Of a DNA stretch of 64,000 nucleotides, positions 54,565 through 64,000 are shown piece by piece. Both the position numbers and the translations under genes were made by a program. Source of the DNA: Saprospiraceae bacterium (GTDB lineage: Bacteria; Bacteroidota; Bacteroidia; Chitinophagales; Saprospiraceae); the NCBI GenBank assembly GCA_016787525.1, contig JAEUUP010000024.1, positions 1-64,000 on the forward strand, read 5' to 3'. Numbering within the stretch: the first letter of the stretch is position 1; the number at the start of each line of letters is the position of its first letter. The notes beneath the pieces were generated by a model. The model saw only the letters and a program-made list of their open reading frames with translations. It did no database searches and was not told the origin of the DNA.

Positions 54565-54678
54565 TTTGAGCAGATTTTGAGGTAAAATTAGGGTATTTTT
54601 CGAGCAATGCAGTAGGATATGCCCGAAATATTGCCGAAATTTAAGATTTTCTTGTTCATCAAAAAAACGAATTTTATT

Positions 54679-55716
54679 ATGAAAAAGACGCTGTTTTTCC
54701 TATCTGGATGGCTATTTTATCATACTCTTATGGCACAACCCATAGCTGACCCCAATTTTGCAGAAGCGATTAGATTGTTTTGCTCTACATGTATTGATAA
54801 TGCTAATCAAATAACTGATGATGGTCGCAAATTGACCAGTTTGACGATTGCTATTCGGAATATTAACGATATTACGGGTATAACCGCTTTTTCTTCTCTG
54901 ACTTCTCTTAACTGTGGCAACAATAATTTGACGTTTATTCCAGCCTTACCTGTGAACTTGCAGACGCTGCATATATCAAATAATAAACTCAAAACTTTGG
55001 CTAATTTGCCTCAAAATTTAAGAAACTTATATTGCAAAAATAACCAACTCCAAACTCTACCCTCAAATTTACCACCTAATCTGCGCATTTTAGATTGTTC
55101 GGATAATGTATTGACAGCTTTACCAGCGTCATTACCGCAGAAATTGGAGTCGCTGCTTTGCTCTAATAATTTGATTGGCACATTACCGCCTTTACCACAG
55201 AGCTTAGGAGCATTGGTTTGTGCCAACAATAAGCTCGATAGTCTGCCCACAATACCACCCAATCTAAGCTTATTGAGCTGTCAGAATAATGACGCACTTC
55301 GATGTTTACCTAAACTACCAGACTCTCTTGCCTATTTGTACATTTCAAAAAATATTACATGTTTACCCAATAAGGTGTCAAAAGCCAGCATTTTAAGTTT
55401 TGAAGGTATTGTATCACAGCCCGTCAGTCTGCCTATCTGCTCTGATTTGAAAAATCCACCTTGTCCACCATTACCAAAAGATACATCAGTCATCGTGGAA
55501 CATGATTTGAAGATTTACCCTAATCCTACTGAGGGGTATATTAGAATTGATTATCAAGGACTTATCTATAAAATTGAAGTGATAAATTATTTGGGTCAAA
55601 CTGTTATGTACCCCTTAGCAAATGAAATAAACATATCGGGTTTAGCAAGTGGTTACTACATAATAAAAATTGAATCGGACAAAGGAACTCATTTTGAAAA
55701 AATCATTAGGCAATGA
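54679..55716 (+). CDS. LRR-like repeat protein with T9SS sorting domain
   Basis: About 345 residues from ATG 54679 (signal peptide MKKTLFFLSGWLFYHTLMAQ). From residue about 60 there are roughly ten 20-residue leucine-rich units of the bacterial P-L-P type (NLQTLHISNNKLKTLANLP, NLRILDCSDNVLTALPASLP). The C terminus is a T9SS type A domain (LKIYPNPTEGYIRID...GYYIIKIES). It is secreted through T9SS to the surface or medium. The motif copy at 55527-55536 encodes exactly the TEG of the sorting-domain element NPTEG. Confidence 0.82.
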   Translation: MKKTLFFLSGWLFYHTLMAQPIADPNFAEAIRLFCSTCIDNANQITDDGRKLTSLTIAIRNINDITGITAFSSLTSLNCGNNNLTFIPALPVNLQTLHISNNKLKTLANLPQNLRNLYCKNNQLQTLPSNLPPNLRILDCSDNVLTALPASLPQKLESLLCSNNLIGTLPPLPQSLGALVCANNKLDSLPTIPPNLSLLSCQNNDALRCLPKLPDSLAYLYISKNITCLPNKVSKASILSFEGIVSQPVSLPICSDLKNPPCPPLPKDTSVIVEHDLKIYPNPTEGYIRIDYQGLIYKIEVINYLGQTVMYPLANEINISGLASGYYIIKIESDKGTHFEKIIRQ

Positions 55717-55726
55717 CCCCTCAGTA
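55717..55726 (-). repeat. Dispersed TACTGAGGGG copy directly after a stop codon
   Basis: CCCCTCAGTA starts at the base following the TGA of the LRR-like gene. Confidence 0.95.
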
Positions 55727-55737
55727 TTTCGCAAAAA

Positions 55738-55767
55738 ATAGGGTATCAAATTGCTTTGATACCCTAT
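55738..55767. terminator. Bidirectional hairpin between LRR-like and susD genes
   Basis: ATAGGGTATCAAA, loop TTGC, TTTGATACCCTAT. A perfect 13-bp stem between two convergent genes, with an A-run on one side and a short T-run near the other. Confidence 0.8.
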
Positions 55768-55791
55768 GTCGTTTATACAATTAGGTTATGA

Positions 55792-57285
55792 TTAATAACC
55801 AGCATTTTGCTTCAAGTTAGGGTTTGAAGTAACCGCGTCAGCAGGAATTGGGTACAAAACAGTACCGGGGTTTTTGTTTACAACACCTGCACCTGTCAAG
55901 AAAGTACCAAAACGGATTTCGTCTGAACGACGACCGCCTTCCCAGTAAACTTCACGACCACGCTCGTCAGCCATAGCATTCAAGTCTAAAGCTGCCAAAA
56001 CTGCTGCGCCACGTTTTACACGAAGTGCATTGATCGTAACTAAGGCTCCTGCTGCACCACCTGTACCACCACGCAATTGAGCTTCAGCTTTCATTGCGAC
56101 AGCGTCACCATAGCGAGCAAGGATATATTTACCAGCGTTTGCAGGGTGATATTTGATGACACGGATACCTTTTTCAGTTGCTGCACCTGCGAGTGGAACG
56201 TCGTCAGAGAACACCAAAGGTTTTTTACTTCTTGAATCCACCAAAGCAGTACCATTATCTTTGTATTGTTGACCACGCAAGAAGCCTAAGCCAATACCAG
56301 AGTATTCTTTACCGTCTTTTTTCGCAGGTGAACCGATACGCTGGTCAGCTGCGGAGAATTTAGAGTAGAAATCAGCCAAAGTTGCAAAACCATTCCAACC
56401 TGATGGGTTTTGGTCGTAGTGCAAAGTCATGAACCAACGGTTAGAGGGAGAGCCTTCCAAACTTACAAAGATGATTTCTTTTGTTGCTGCTGTAGAGAAG
56501 TTGTCGAAGTAGTTAGCTTCTAAGTCATAGCCATCCGCTGTGATAGCATCAACATAACTAACAACTTTGTTCATATCTGCTGCATCGAATGTATATGGAC
56601 CTTCAGGTTTAGCAGATTTGTAAACAGCTTTGTTCAAGTACAATTTAGCCAACAAGAAGTTAGCTGCTGCTTTTGAAGCCGCACCATTTGTTGCAGATGG
56701 TCCTTTTTTAGGCAATGCAGGTAATGCTTCTTCCAAGTCTTTAACGATAAAGTCGAATGCCTCAGAACGAGTCATTACTTTAGGATTGACATCAACACCA
56801 TCTGTTGTATTACGGAAAGGCACTTGTCCCCAATAGTCCATAACATGGAACATGTTGAAAGCACGCAAGAATTTAGCTTCTGCTGCTTGGAGGGCTGAAG
56901 GGTTTGCAGCCAAAACTTGGTTACATTTATAAACACGTTGGTTCAATTGATTCCAAGCGTTCAAGTTCCAAGAGTGTGTTGCGTCCCAAGTATGTTGGTC
57001 GAGTGTACGCCAAACACCATTATCGCCCCAGTCAACACCACGAGTTGGAGGAATCATCTCTGCACATGCGTGCATACCCAAAGCGTAGATATTCGCCTGG
57101 TCTGTGAATGCACCGAGGTCTTTATAAGCACCATTCAACAATTCTGTTGGGTCGCCAGCTGATGTGCCACCCGTAGATTTTGGAATGATTGAATCTGTTT
57201 CTTTATTATCTAAATCTGTACAAGCACCAACTGCTAAAGAAAGTGCTGCGATAGCTAAGAATTTAGAATTAAATATTTTTTTCAT
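55792..57285 (-). CDS. SusD/RagB family nutrient-binding lipoprotein
   Basis: 497 residues. Lipoprotein signal MKKIFNSKFLAIAALSLAVGAC, TPR-like helices in the middle (AEAKFLRAFNMFHVMDYWGQVPF, AANFLLAKLYLNKAVY) and the family's C terminus (ALDLNAMADERGREVYWEGGRRSDEIRFG, LYPIPADAVTSNPNLKQNAGY). It binds glycan at the outer membrane and closes the TonB-dependent channel encoded by the upstream gene. The gap between the two is 25 bp. No motif copies. Confidence 0.95.
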   Translation of the reverse strand: MKKIFNSKFLAIAALSLAVGACTDLDNKETDSIIPKSTGGTSAGDPTELLNGAYKDLGAFTDQANIYALGMHACAEMIPPTRGVDWGDNGVWRTLDQHTWDATHSWNLNAWNQLNQRVYKCNQVLAANPSALQAAEAKFLRAFNMFHVMDYWGQVPFRNTTDGVDVNPKVMTRSEAFDFIVKDLEEALPALPKKGPSATNGAASKAAANFLLAKLYLNKAVYKSAKPEGPYTFDAADMNKVVSYVDAITADGYDLEANYFDNFSTAATKEIIFVSLEGSPSNRWFMTLHYDQNPSGWNGFATLADFYSKFSAADQRIGSPAKKDGKEYSGIGLGFLRGQQYKDNGTALVDSRSKKPLVFSDDVPLAGAATEKGIRVIKYHPANAGKYILARYGDAVAMKAEAQLRGGTGGAAGALVTINALRVKRGAAVLAALDLNAMADERGREVYWEGGRRSDEIRFGTFLTGAGVVNKNPGTVLYPIPADAVTSNPNLKQNAGY

Positions 57286-57310
57286 GATAATTTTTTATTT
57301 ATTTTTTTAA

Positions 57311-60300
57311 TTAAAATGAAACGTTTGCACCAACTGTCCAAGTTTTAGTTCTTGGGTAAGCCGTGTAGTCAATACCGAATGAAGGAACACCATTGATAGA
57401 TTTGTTTGTGTTGACCTCTGGGTCTTGACCGCTGTATTTTGTAATGGTCAACAAATTTTGACCTGTTACGAAAACACGTACACCACTGATAATGTTATTT
57501 TTCACTGGTAATTTATAGCCCAACGACAAGTTTTGGAGACGAACGAAATCACCTTTTTCCAAGAAACGTGTTGAAACGTCTGGTGCATTCAATGGACCTT
57601 CTGAGCTGCTTGCAATGTCTTTAGTTACGTTACGACCGTTTGCCAAAGAACCTCTTGTGAAGAACGCATTAGCTGTGTTACTATAAATATAGTTACCAAA
57701 TACACCATTGAAGAAGATACTTGCGTCAAAACCTTTGTAGCTGAATGAGTTTGTCAAACCACCTGTAACTGTTGGAAGCGGACTTGCACCAGAGAACTGT
57801 TGAAAGTCACCATCAGGATAGATTGAGTTACCCGCTGCATCATAGCCACCAAAGTTACGCAAGAAGAATGCGAACAAAGGTTGACCTTGTTGGATACGTT
57901 GAGCAAATGCACCTGTCAGACCTTGACCATTGATTTCACCTGTATTGATGATACTACCGAATGATTTAACAACGTTTTTGTTGTTTGCAATGTTGAAAGC
58001 AACATTCCAGTTAAAATCTTTACCATCAACAGCAACAACGTTCAATGACAACTCAACACCTCTATTTTGTACGTCAGCGTCCAAGTTTCTCCAAGTAAAT
58101 GGTGTTGGCGCAGGTTGAGCAGAAGTTACTTGAATCAACAAATCTTTTGTATGTTTGTCATAAAACTCCAATGAACCTGAGATACGGTTATTCATAAAGC
58201 CAAAGTCCAAACCTAAGTTTGTCATGCTTGTTTGCTCCCATTTCAAGTTAGGATTATTGAAAGATACGTCACCGAAGCCACCACCATTCAAGTCACCACC
58301 TGTGTTAATATCCCAACCACCATAACGTTGTCTTTGCGTGTACAAGTTGTGTGGAATTTCTTGGTTACCAGTCACACCATAACCAATTCTCAAACCTAAG
58401 TCAGAGAAAATGTTTTTAGGAATGAAAGACTCCTCAGCCAAACGCCATTTGAATGCGAAAGAAGGGAAATTACCATATTTGTTATTACCACCAAAACGAG
58501 TTGAACCGTCACGGCGAATAGATGCTGTCAACAAATACTTGTCGCTGATAGAGAAGTTGACACGTGCAAAGTAAGATTGTAACTCATCAAATGTATTGTA
58601 AGAGTTTGTTGGTGCAACCGCTTTACCACTACCTGCATTCACAGAAGCATAGTTGTTGATCATTACATCAAGGTCTGATGTGTTGAAGTTATAAAACTCA
58701 AAGCTATTACCCGCGTTATTGAACGACTGATAAGAATAACCTAACAAACCTGTAAAGTTGACAGAACCAAATTTCTTATTGTAAGTGAAATAGTTTTCCC
58801 ACAATGAGTTATTGATTTGGATATCATTCAAGTAAAGACGCCCCTTACCAATAACATCATTTTGGTTAAAATCTCTTGAATAAGCATTTTTACGAGAAGA
58901 CATTGAACGGTCGAAACCTAAAGCGGTTTTGAAATGCAAACCATCCATGATTTCCAAGTCTGCTGTCAAGTTACCCAAAGCTTTCAATGTATTAGTGAAG
59001 TCTTTGTTGTACTTCAAAATAGCAGCAGGTGTCGGTTCTGGTGTTGAACCTGGATATTGGAATACTGTACAAGTGTCGCAATCCAACTTAGTTCTTGTTT
59101 TGTCGTATTGATAAATCGGAATCGTTGGATTTGATTTCAAAATAGAACCCAATAAGTCACCGTTAAAACCAGAGTTATCCGTGATTGGCACGTTATCGTC
59201 ATGGATTTGTGCAGCAGTCAATTGAACACCAACTGTCAATTTATCATTCCAAAACTTTTGTTCGCCGTTGAAACGAGCATTGTAACGTTTGATAGCACTG
59301 TTTTGGATGATACCCTCTTGGTTCAAATAACCGAAAGAGAAACGATAGCTACCTTTGTCGCTACCACCACCATAAGATACTTGGTGATTGTGTGCCAAAC
59401 CTGTGCGGAACATCACATCTTGCCAGTCTGTTTGGCTGCCTTGATTTTGTGATGCACCTGCTGCTGCAACAAATTCAGTAGCACTCAACAAGTCATACTT
59501 TTTAGTAATAGAGCTGGCACCCAATGAGTAAGCATACTCCAATGTACCTTTGCCTTTACCTTTTTTTGTTGTAATCAATACAACACCATTAGCACCACGC
59601 GCACCGTAAATAGCCGTCGCAGAAGCATCTTTCAAGATGTCGATTTTCTCGATGTCTTCTGGGCTCAAGAAGTTGAGTGGGTTTTTAGGTGCTGAACGGC
59701 CCAAACCTGCGTCGTCACCACCAGCAGAAACGTCGTCACCACTGAGGGGTACACCGTCCACTACAAACAATGGATTGTTACCGCTACGTACTGAAGACGT
59801 ACCACGAATACGCACATTGATACCACCACCAGGTTGACCACTGTTTTGTGTGATGTTCACACCAGCAGCACGACCTTGGAGCAATTGCTCAACAGATGTG
59901 TTAGTACCTTTGTTAAAGTCTTTCTCTGCCACAGAATTAACTGCACCCGTAGCATCTACTTTACGAACTGTACCATAACCAACGACAACAACCTCATTCA
60001 AGATTGAACCGCCAGCCAATTTCGCATCAATAACGTTTGATGAACCAAGTGGGATAGTTACATTAGCATAACCTGTAAAAGAGAAAGTGAGAGAAGCCGC
60101 ATTTGCAGGTACATCTGAAAGGGTGTATTTGCCATCAACATCTGTCAATGTCCCTTTTGTTGTTCCCGTAACAACGACTGAAGCGCCAACGAGTGGCTCA
60201 TTGTTTTCGCCATCTGTCACCATACCAGAGATAGTACGTTGTGCGAAGGCAAAACTACTCAATGCTGTGAAAACCACCAACAGCACGAGGCTCTTGAAGT

Positions 60301-60316
60301 TGACTTCAATTTTCAT
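57311..60316 (-). CDS. SusC/RagA family TonB-linked outer membrane protein
   Basis: About 1001 residues from ATG 60316 (MKIEVNFKSLVLLVVFTALSS). A carboxypeptidase D-like regulatory domain (ISGMVTDGENNEPLVGASVVV), a plug with the TonB-type start VVVGYGTVRKVDATGAV and SVEQLLQGRAAGVNI, and a 22-stranded barrel follow, ending AYPRTKTWTVGANVSF. It imports oligosaccharides bound by the neighbouring SusD. No anti-sigma, sulfatase or GH gene is directly attached, so the substrate is unknown. It contains only a near-match of the dispersed motif (CACTGAGGGGTA at 59740), in about 3 kb. Confidence 0.95.
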   Translation of the reverse strand: MKIEVNFKSLVLLVVFTALSSFAFAQRTISGMVTDGENNEPLVGASVVVTGTTKGTLTDVDGKYTLSDVPANAASLTFSFTGYANVTIPLGSSNVIDAKLAGGSILNEVVVVGYGTVRKVDATGAVNSVAEKDFNKGTNTSVEQLLQGRAAGVNITQNSGQPGGGINVRIRGTSSVRSGNNPLFVVDGVPLSGDDVSAGGDDAGLGRSAPKNPLNFLSPEDIEKIDILKDASATAIYGARGANGVVLITTKKGKGKGTLEYAYSLGASSITKKYDLLSATEFVAAAGASQNQGSQTDWQDVMFRTGLAHNHQVSYGGGSDKGSYRFSFGYLNQEGIIQNSAIKRYNARFNGEQKFWNDKLTVGVQLTAAQIHDDNVPITDNSGFNGDLLGSILKSNPTIPIYQYDKTRTKLDCDTCTVFQYPGSTPEPTPAAILKYNKDFTNTLKALGNLTADLEIMDGLHFKTALGFDRSMSSRKNAYSRDFNQNDVIGKGRLYLNDIQINNSLWENYFTYNKKFGSVNFTGLLGYSYQSFNNAGNSFEFYNFNTSDLDVMINNYASVNAGSGKAVAPTNSYNTFDELQSYFARVNFSISDKYLLTASIRRDGSTRFGGNNKYGNFPSFAFKWRLAEESFIPKNIFSDLGLRIGYGVTGNQEIPHNLYTQRQRYGGWDINTGGDLNGGGFGDVSFNNPNLKWEQTSMTNLGLDFGFMNNRISGSLEFYDKHTKDLLIQVTSAQPAPTPFTWRNLDADVQNRGVELSLNVVAVDGKDFNWNVAFNIANNKNVVKSFGSIINTGEINGQGLTGAFAQRIQQGQPLFAFFLRNFGGYDAAGNSIYPDGDFQQFSGASPLPTVTGGLTNSFSYKGFDASIFFNGVFGNYIYSNTANAFFTRGSLANGRNVTKDIASSSEGPLNAPDVSTRFLEKGDFVRLQNLSLGYKLPVKNNIISGVRVFVTGQNLLTITKYSGQDPEVNTNKSINGVPSFGIDYTAYPRTKTWTVGANVSF

Positions 60317-60884
60317 ACATTCTTGTTGTTTAGTTAAGAAAAAGATTTGTTTAAAACTATGTTTGTTATTTAAAACAGGCATGAAACATCAAAAACTGAT
60401 TTTTATACCCAATTTTTAAACGCATTTTAAATCATTAATTTGGTCAAGGCTGAAAACATACGAGTGAAAGGGCTGTTTTTTAAATATTTTGACTTCCCTA
60501 TTGATGTGTAATATACCCCCTCAGTAAAATTTGGTGTAAATTTAAATTTTTATGATTGCAAAATATCCTAAACACATTTTTTTAAAACTGTGTTTAGCGT
60601 ACACTAACAAGACGTAAAGTTAGAAATATGTTTGAATTTCCAATAACTACTTAATTTTTTTTTTGAAAAATTACATTTCTGTAAAACAATATTCTTTCCT
60701 CAAATTATTCAAAATCAACAATTTATCGTAATTATCTCTCAATAAAATTTATCTACCATTTTCCAATTAGATTGGAAAATACATTTTCTATCTTTTAAGT
60801 TCTTTATCAATTTTCTCATACAAGAATCAAACTAAATCTATAACTTGACCTTTATTTTGAAAATGCCACTTATAAAAACATAAT
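60317..60884. other. Long divergent intergenic region
   Basis: It holds a dispersed motif copy at 60516-60526 (CCCCCTCAGTA). TAAAGTTA (60616-60623, - strand near-match to TAnnTTTG) lies 18 bp from CAA (60642-60644) and may be the susC promoter, which would leave a leader of about 290 nt. The rest is AT-rich without further signals that I can see. Confidence 0.4.
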
Positions 60885-62117
60885 ATGCTGAGGAAAAGCT
60901 GCTTAACCATCTTTATTTTTTTTCTCTGCCTGTGCCAAAACTCTGCCCAAATGCCAGGTGTAGAAATGGCGCGAGGAGCAAAACGTATCGAAATTCCTTT
61001 CGAACGTCAAGGGAATTTCATAATTGTTAAAGTCGTTTTTCAAGGTCTATTCCCCCTCAAATTCATTATCGATACAGGTGCTGAACATACCATTCTCACC
61101 AAAAAAGAATTGCCTACCCTACTCGGCATTCCCTTCGAGCGCACTATAAACTTGATGGGAACCGATATGAAAACCCAAGTCATTGCTCATATCGTTCGAA
61201 AAGTGAAACTCCAACTACCAAATGTTCTTTTCACTAAAGATATCATCGTGCTTGACGACGATTATTTTGAGTTCGATAAGTTTGCAGGACTCGATGTGCA
61301 TGGCGTTATCGGCTCTGAAGCATTCAGAGGTTTTATCGTCAAGTTCGATTTTTCAAAACAATTGATTACACTCTATGACCCCTCAGTATTTAAACACTCT
61401 GACAAAAGAAACTTTGAAGAATTACCCGTTCAAATCATTCGCTCAAAGCCTTATATAATCACTCAAGCTCAAATAAATAACGACAGTTCTTCTCAGCTTA
61501 AACTCCTATTGGATACAGGTGCAGCCTTGTCTTTGTTGTTGCATACTTATTCTACCCCAGGTTTATCATTGCCACCTCAAGTCATCAAGGGGAATATTGG
61601 TACAGGCTTAGGCGGTGAGATTGAAGGCTTTGTGGGTCGTATCAAAAGCCTTAAAATTGGCAGCAATACTATTGTTGAGCCTATAAGTAATTTTCAAGAG
61701 TTAGAGTCTCTGTCAGATTCGACCTATTTGAATGGTCGCAATGGTCTAATTGGCGGTGAAGTACTCTGTCGTTTCAATTTTATCATTGATTTCAACAAAG
61801 AAAAACTTTACGTTCAACCCAATCGCTATTTTAAATATAAGTTTAGTTACGACAAAAGTGGGCTTTTAATAGTGGCAGGTGGAGCTAATCTCACCATTTT
61901 CACTGTCCACGAAGTGCTGCCTAACTCGCCAGCTTCAGAGGCAGGGCTACAAAAAGGCGATGAATTTGTCAGCATCAATCGCATACCTTGTCGTTATTTT
62001 AGCTTAGGTGAAATAAATCGAAAAATGCAGAGTAAATCAGGTCGGACTTATCGCATTGTTTTCCTACGCAATGGTAAAAAACAACGTATCAATCTGACGC
62101 TACGTGACTTAATTTAA
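60885..62117 (+). CDS. Aspartyl protease-like protein with PDZ domain, exported
   Basis: 410 residues with a signal (MLRKSCLTIFIFFLCLCQNSAQ). Two pepsin-type catalytic motifs occur in one chain: FIIDTGAEHTIL (near residue 60) and LLLDTGAALSLLL (near 208), each followed by hydrophobic strands (VIGSEAFRGFIVKFD; LIGGEVLCRFNFIIDF). Residues about 330-400 form a PDZ domain (PNSPASEAGLQKGDEFVSINRI). It is thus a two-lobed retropepsin-like periplasmic protease. Its substrate is unknown. An antisense motif copy (61379-61388) encodes DPSVF in a surface turn. Confidence 0.88.
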   Translation: MLRKSCLTIFIFFLCLCQNSAQMPGVEMARGAKRIEIPFERQGNFIIVKVVFQGLFPLKFIIDTGAEHTILTKKELPTLLGIPFERTINLMGTDMKTQVIAHIVRKVKLQLPNVLFTKDIIVLDDDYFEFDKFAGLDVHGVIGSEAFRGFIVKFDFSKQLITLYDPSVFKHSDKRNFEELPVQIIRSKPYIITQAQINNDSSSQLKLLLDTGAALSLLLHTYSTPGLSLPPQVIKGNIGTGLGGEIEGFVGRIKSLKIGSNTIVEPISNFQELESLSDSTYLNGRNGLIGGEVLCRFNFIIDFNKEKLYVQPNRYFKYKFSYDKSGLLIVAGGANLTIFTVHEVLPNSPASEAGLQKGDEFVSINRIPCRYFSLGEINRKMQSKSGRTYRIVFLRNGKKQRINLTLRDLI

Positions 62118-62136
62118 TTTTTTGTGATTTTGAATG

Positions 62137-63954
62137 CTATTTTTTCCTTTTTTTTGTTTGTGGCTTAGGCTTGGGCTTTTCTATATGATCCACTATTTCC
62201 AAACGTCGTTTAAAAACAGTCTCATTGCCACGACTATCCGTTGCTGTCACTTTCAAATCGTGCCCCCCCTCAGTAATCATTTCTACTGGTAGGTCTTTCA
62301 AACGACAAAAAAGCAAACTGGATTTCGTATCGAATTCCATCAAGAACCACTTGCCATCCATCTCTGCCCGATAACGAATCGGTTGTCCTTCCAAATTATC
62401 ACTCAATCGAAACGACAACATGCTTGAAGGAGTCATTTTTTCAGCAAAACTTTCTGGAGAAATAGTAGGTGGCATTTGATCATAACTAATTGAATAACAG
62501 CCTAGTCTATTATACTTGGTGGTCAGAAAGCCATTGCTGTCCCATACGCCCCCGCAATTGACCGCTTGACCACCTACAACTGCACTATATACAATACAAG
62601 CTTTGCTTCGTAAAGAGTCAGGCATATTATTAGGTTTTATGGCAATATTAAATTCTGAGTGTACTGGCGTACGTGCTTCATGCAACTGATATATTTTTGA
62701 ATATTGCCTGTCAGTAGCTGTTGTGGCATTGAATCGTGCATAAATATTTTCATAAAAACAACCTTTAGGAAAGTAAAAAATCGCGCTTTCATCTGGTTTT
62801 ATCACACTTTCTTTGTCAAATGGGAAAAAATAAGTGTATGGCTTAGGTTCAGATGTCACTAAAGCGGCTTTGGCTCTGATAGCAAATGACAATTCACGTG
62901 TATTCCCAACAATATCCGATGCGACTAATTGAATTTTTTTCGCGCCCGACACTTCATTCACTTCTGGTTGCACCATAATAATACCATCGTTGCGCATCGA
63001 ATCATACATCGAAAGATAATCGCCACACAATCTGAATGCTCGATGAAAAAAAGCATTGCGTACTGTTTGTTCTTGATAGTCCGTATGGGCATTGATATAA
63101 CGTGTCTCATCAAACCCAAACTTCTCTGCTTTGAACTGATAAATCAACTCATCGTTCGATTTTAAAGACAAACTATAAATGCCATTCTCTCCCGATTCTT
63201 CGCCATGAATATCGGTTGCTTGTATGGCAAAAGCGACATAGGGCGACCAAACGTCGAGCGTATCCCCTTCCACACCATATAAAAGAGGTGTTTTTTTCCG
63301 CAAATTGACAATGCGTGAACCAACCACTTCTTTTTTCTCATTCAAAAAGTAGATTTTCAAATCTTCAAACTTAGGCGGCACTTTATCGGGTAAGCTCAAA
63401 CCAAACAAAAGCGGATTGACTGCCTTTTCGGTCTGTGTTTCCCTGATTTCAAAATGCAAATGTTGCCCTTTCGACATACCACGATTACCCATAGTGGCAA
63501 TCTGTTGACCTTGTTTGACAGGAAAATCAGTGGGTTGCAAAGTCAAATCTTGCTCAAAAGTTTCTGTCTCGTATTGTTTTTTTCTCAAAAATGCCAAAAT
63601 GTCACTTGACAAACTATGTAAGTGTGCATACACTGTCGTATAACCATTCGGATGAGTGACATACAGAGCCTGACCATAACCTGCTTCTTGTATTTTGATA
63701 CGTGAAATATAACCCTCTGCCGCAGCAAAAATCGGTTCGTTGCCACCACGAGTAGGTGCAATATCAATACCTGCATGAAAGTGATTTTTTCGCAACTCAC
63801 CAAATGAGCCGCTCAAAACTAAATCACCACCTATCGGAGAAGCAAAATATCCCTGCGGATACTGAGGGGGTACTGAGCCAGTGGATGCGTCATCATTTGG
63901 GTCAAAAAAAAAAGTCAAAAACAAGATTGAAAAAATAAGATACAAGTGCTTCAT
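62137..63954 (-). CDS. M23 family metallopeptidase, exported
   Basis: 605 residues. Signal peptide MKHLYLIFSILFLTFFF. A LytM-type domain (residues about 40-180) has the zinc motifs HAGID (H60, D64) and HLHFEI (H165, H167), plus HLH at 111-113. A long C-terminal part of beta domains follows and a Lys-rich tail. It probably cleaves peptidoglycan cross-links, or is a LytM factor. Two motif copies: 62263-62275 (seven G, sense, ITEGGHD) and 63860-63870 (PPQYP, in the linker after the signal peptide). Confidence 0.9.
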   Translation of the reverse strand: MKHLYLIFSILFLTFFFDPNDDASTGSVPPQYPQGYFASPIGGDLVLSGSFGELRKNHFHAGIDIAPTRGGNEPIFAAAEGYISRIKIQEAGYGQALYVTHPNGYTTVYAHLHSLSSDILAFLRKKQYETETFEQDLTLQPTDFPVKQGQQIATMGNRGMSKGQHLHFEIRETQTEKAVNPLLFGLSLPDKVPPKFEDLKIYFLNEKKEVVGSRIVNLRKKTPLLYGVEGDTLDVWSPYVAFAIQATDIHGEESGENGIYSLSLKSNDELIYQFKAEKFGFDETRYINAHTDYQEQTVRNAFFHRAFRLCGDYLSMYDSMRNDGIIMVQPEVNEVSGAKKIQLVASDIVGNTRELSFAIRAKAALVTSEPKPYTYFFPFDKESVIKPDESAIFYFPKGCFYENIYARFNATTATDRQYSKIYQLHEARTPVHSEFNIAIKPNNMPDSLRSKACIVYSAVVGGQAVNCGGVWDSNGFLTTKYNRLGCYSISYDQMPPTISPESFAEKMTPSSMLSFRLSDNLEGQPIRYRAEMDGKWFLMEFDTKSSLLFCRLKDLPVEMITEGGHDLKVTATDSRGNETVFKRRLEIVDHIEKPKPKPQTKKRKK

Positions 63955-64000
63955 GCTGAAATAGTGTAGAATTAGCCCAGCTCGTGGCTTTAGGTTCTTT

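Noticed and set aside
54515-54607. N-terminal extension of the second CRTAC1-like protein
   Set aside because: It would translate an intergenic motif copy and hide the lipoprotein signal.

Overview
The window is chromosomal DNA of a Bacteroidota bacterium. The evidence is a SusC/SusD pair, two proteins with C-terminal type IX secretion (T9SS) sorting domains, a BshA-type bacillithiol enzyme, LytS/LytTR regulators with a beta-propeller sensor, and promoters of the TTTG-N19/20-TAnnTTTG type. Genes use TGA/TAA/TAG stops (code 11), and DNA is AT-rich. The family cannot be fixed from the sequence; a Chitinophagia, Saprospiria or Cytophagia member is plausible.

Layout. 1-247: a 21-bp tandem array. 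0.3-7 kb: ApbE, then an SUMF1-like protein, a Tat-exported Gfo/Idh/MocA oxidoreductase, a sialidase-like protein and a clan GH-D-like hydrolase, all exported (a glycan locus). 7.1-16 kb: CPBP protease, two-subunit molybdenum hydroxylase, SRPBCC/MarR pair and a GH43 enzyme on alternating strands. 16.4-24.4 kb: AraC regulator, VIT-VWA membrane protein, a protein with a caspase-like His/Cys arrangement, a propeller histidine kinase and its LytTR partner. 24.4-38.3 kb: small metabolic and stress genes (DJ-1/VOC operon with divergent HxlR, carbonic anhydrase, galactarate dehydratase, ECF sigma with a membrane/barrel partner, BshA, alpha/beta hydrolase). 38.5-41.7 kb: a large T9SS lectin-like protein. 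42.2-45.1 kb: tRNA-Thr/Tyr/Gly/Thr-tuf-tRNA-Trp-secE-nusG. 45.2-63.95 kb: GH1, Uma2, two giant FG-GAP/CRTAC1 lipoproteins, an LRR-like T9SS protein, SusD, SusC, a PDZ aspartyl protease and an M23 peptidase.

The outstanding feature is not a gene. The core TACTGAGGGG (followed by zero to three more G) occurs 56 times by my hand count, 29 on the + strand and 27 on the - strand, about once per 1.1 kb. It is found in intergenic DNA (19 copies) and inside genes (37 copies, 19 sense and 18 antisense). In genes it appears as the peptides TEG, LRG, PSV, PLS or PQY. Two intergenic sites are inverted pairs that form long hairpins, and one copy forms an arm of a terminator. Density, strand balance and paired terminator-like copies resemble DNA uptake sequences of Haemophilus and Neisseria, but I know of no such sequence described for Bacteroidota.

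A second system is a family of six 180-232 bp palindromic elements built around a 67-71 bp hairpin. The hairpin arms differ between copies but remain complementary, so the structure rather than the sequence is conserved.
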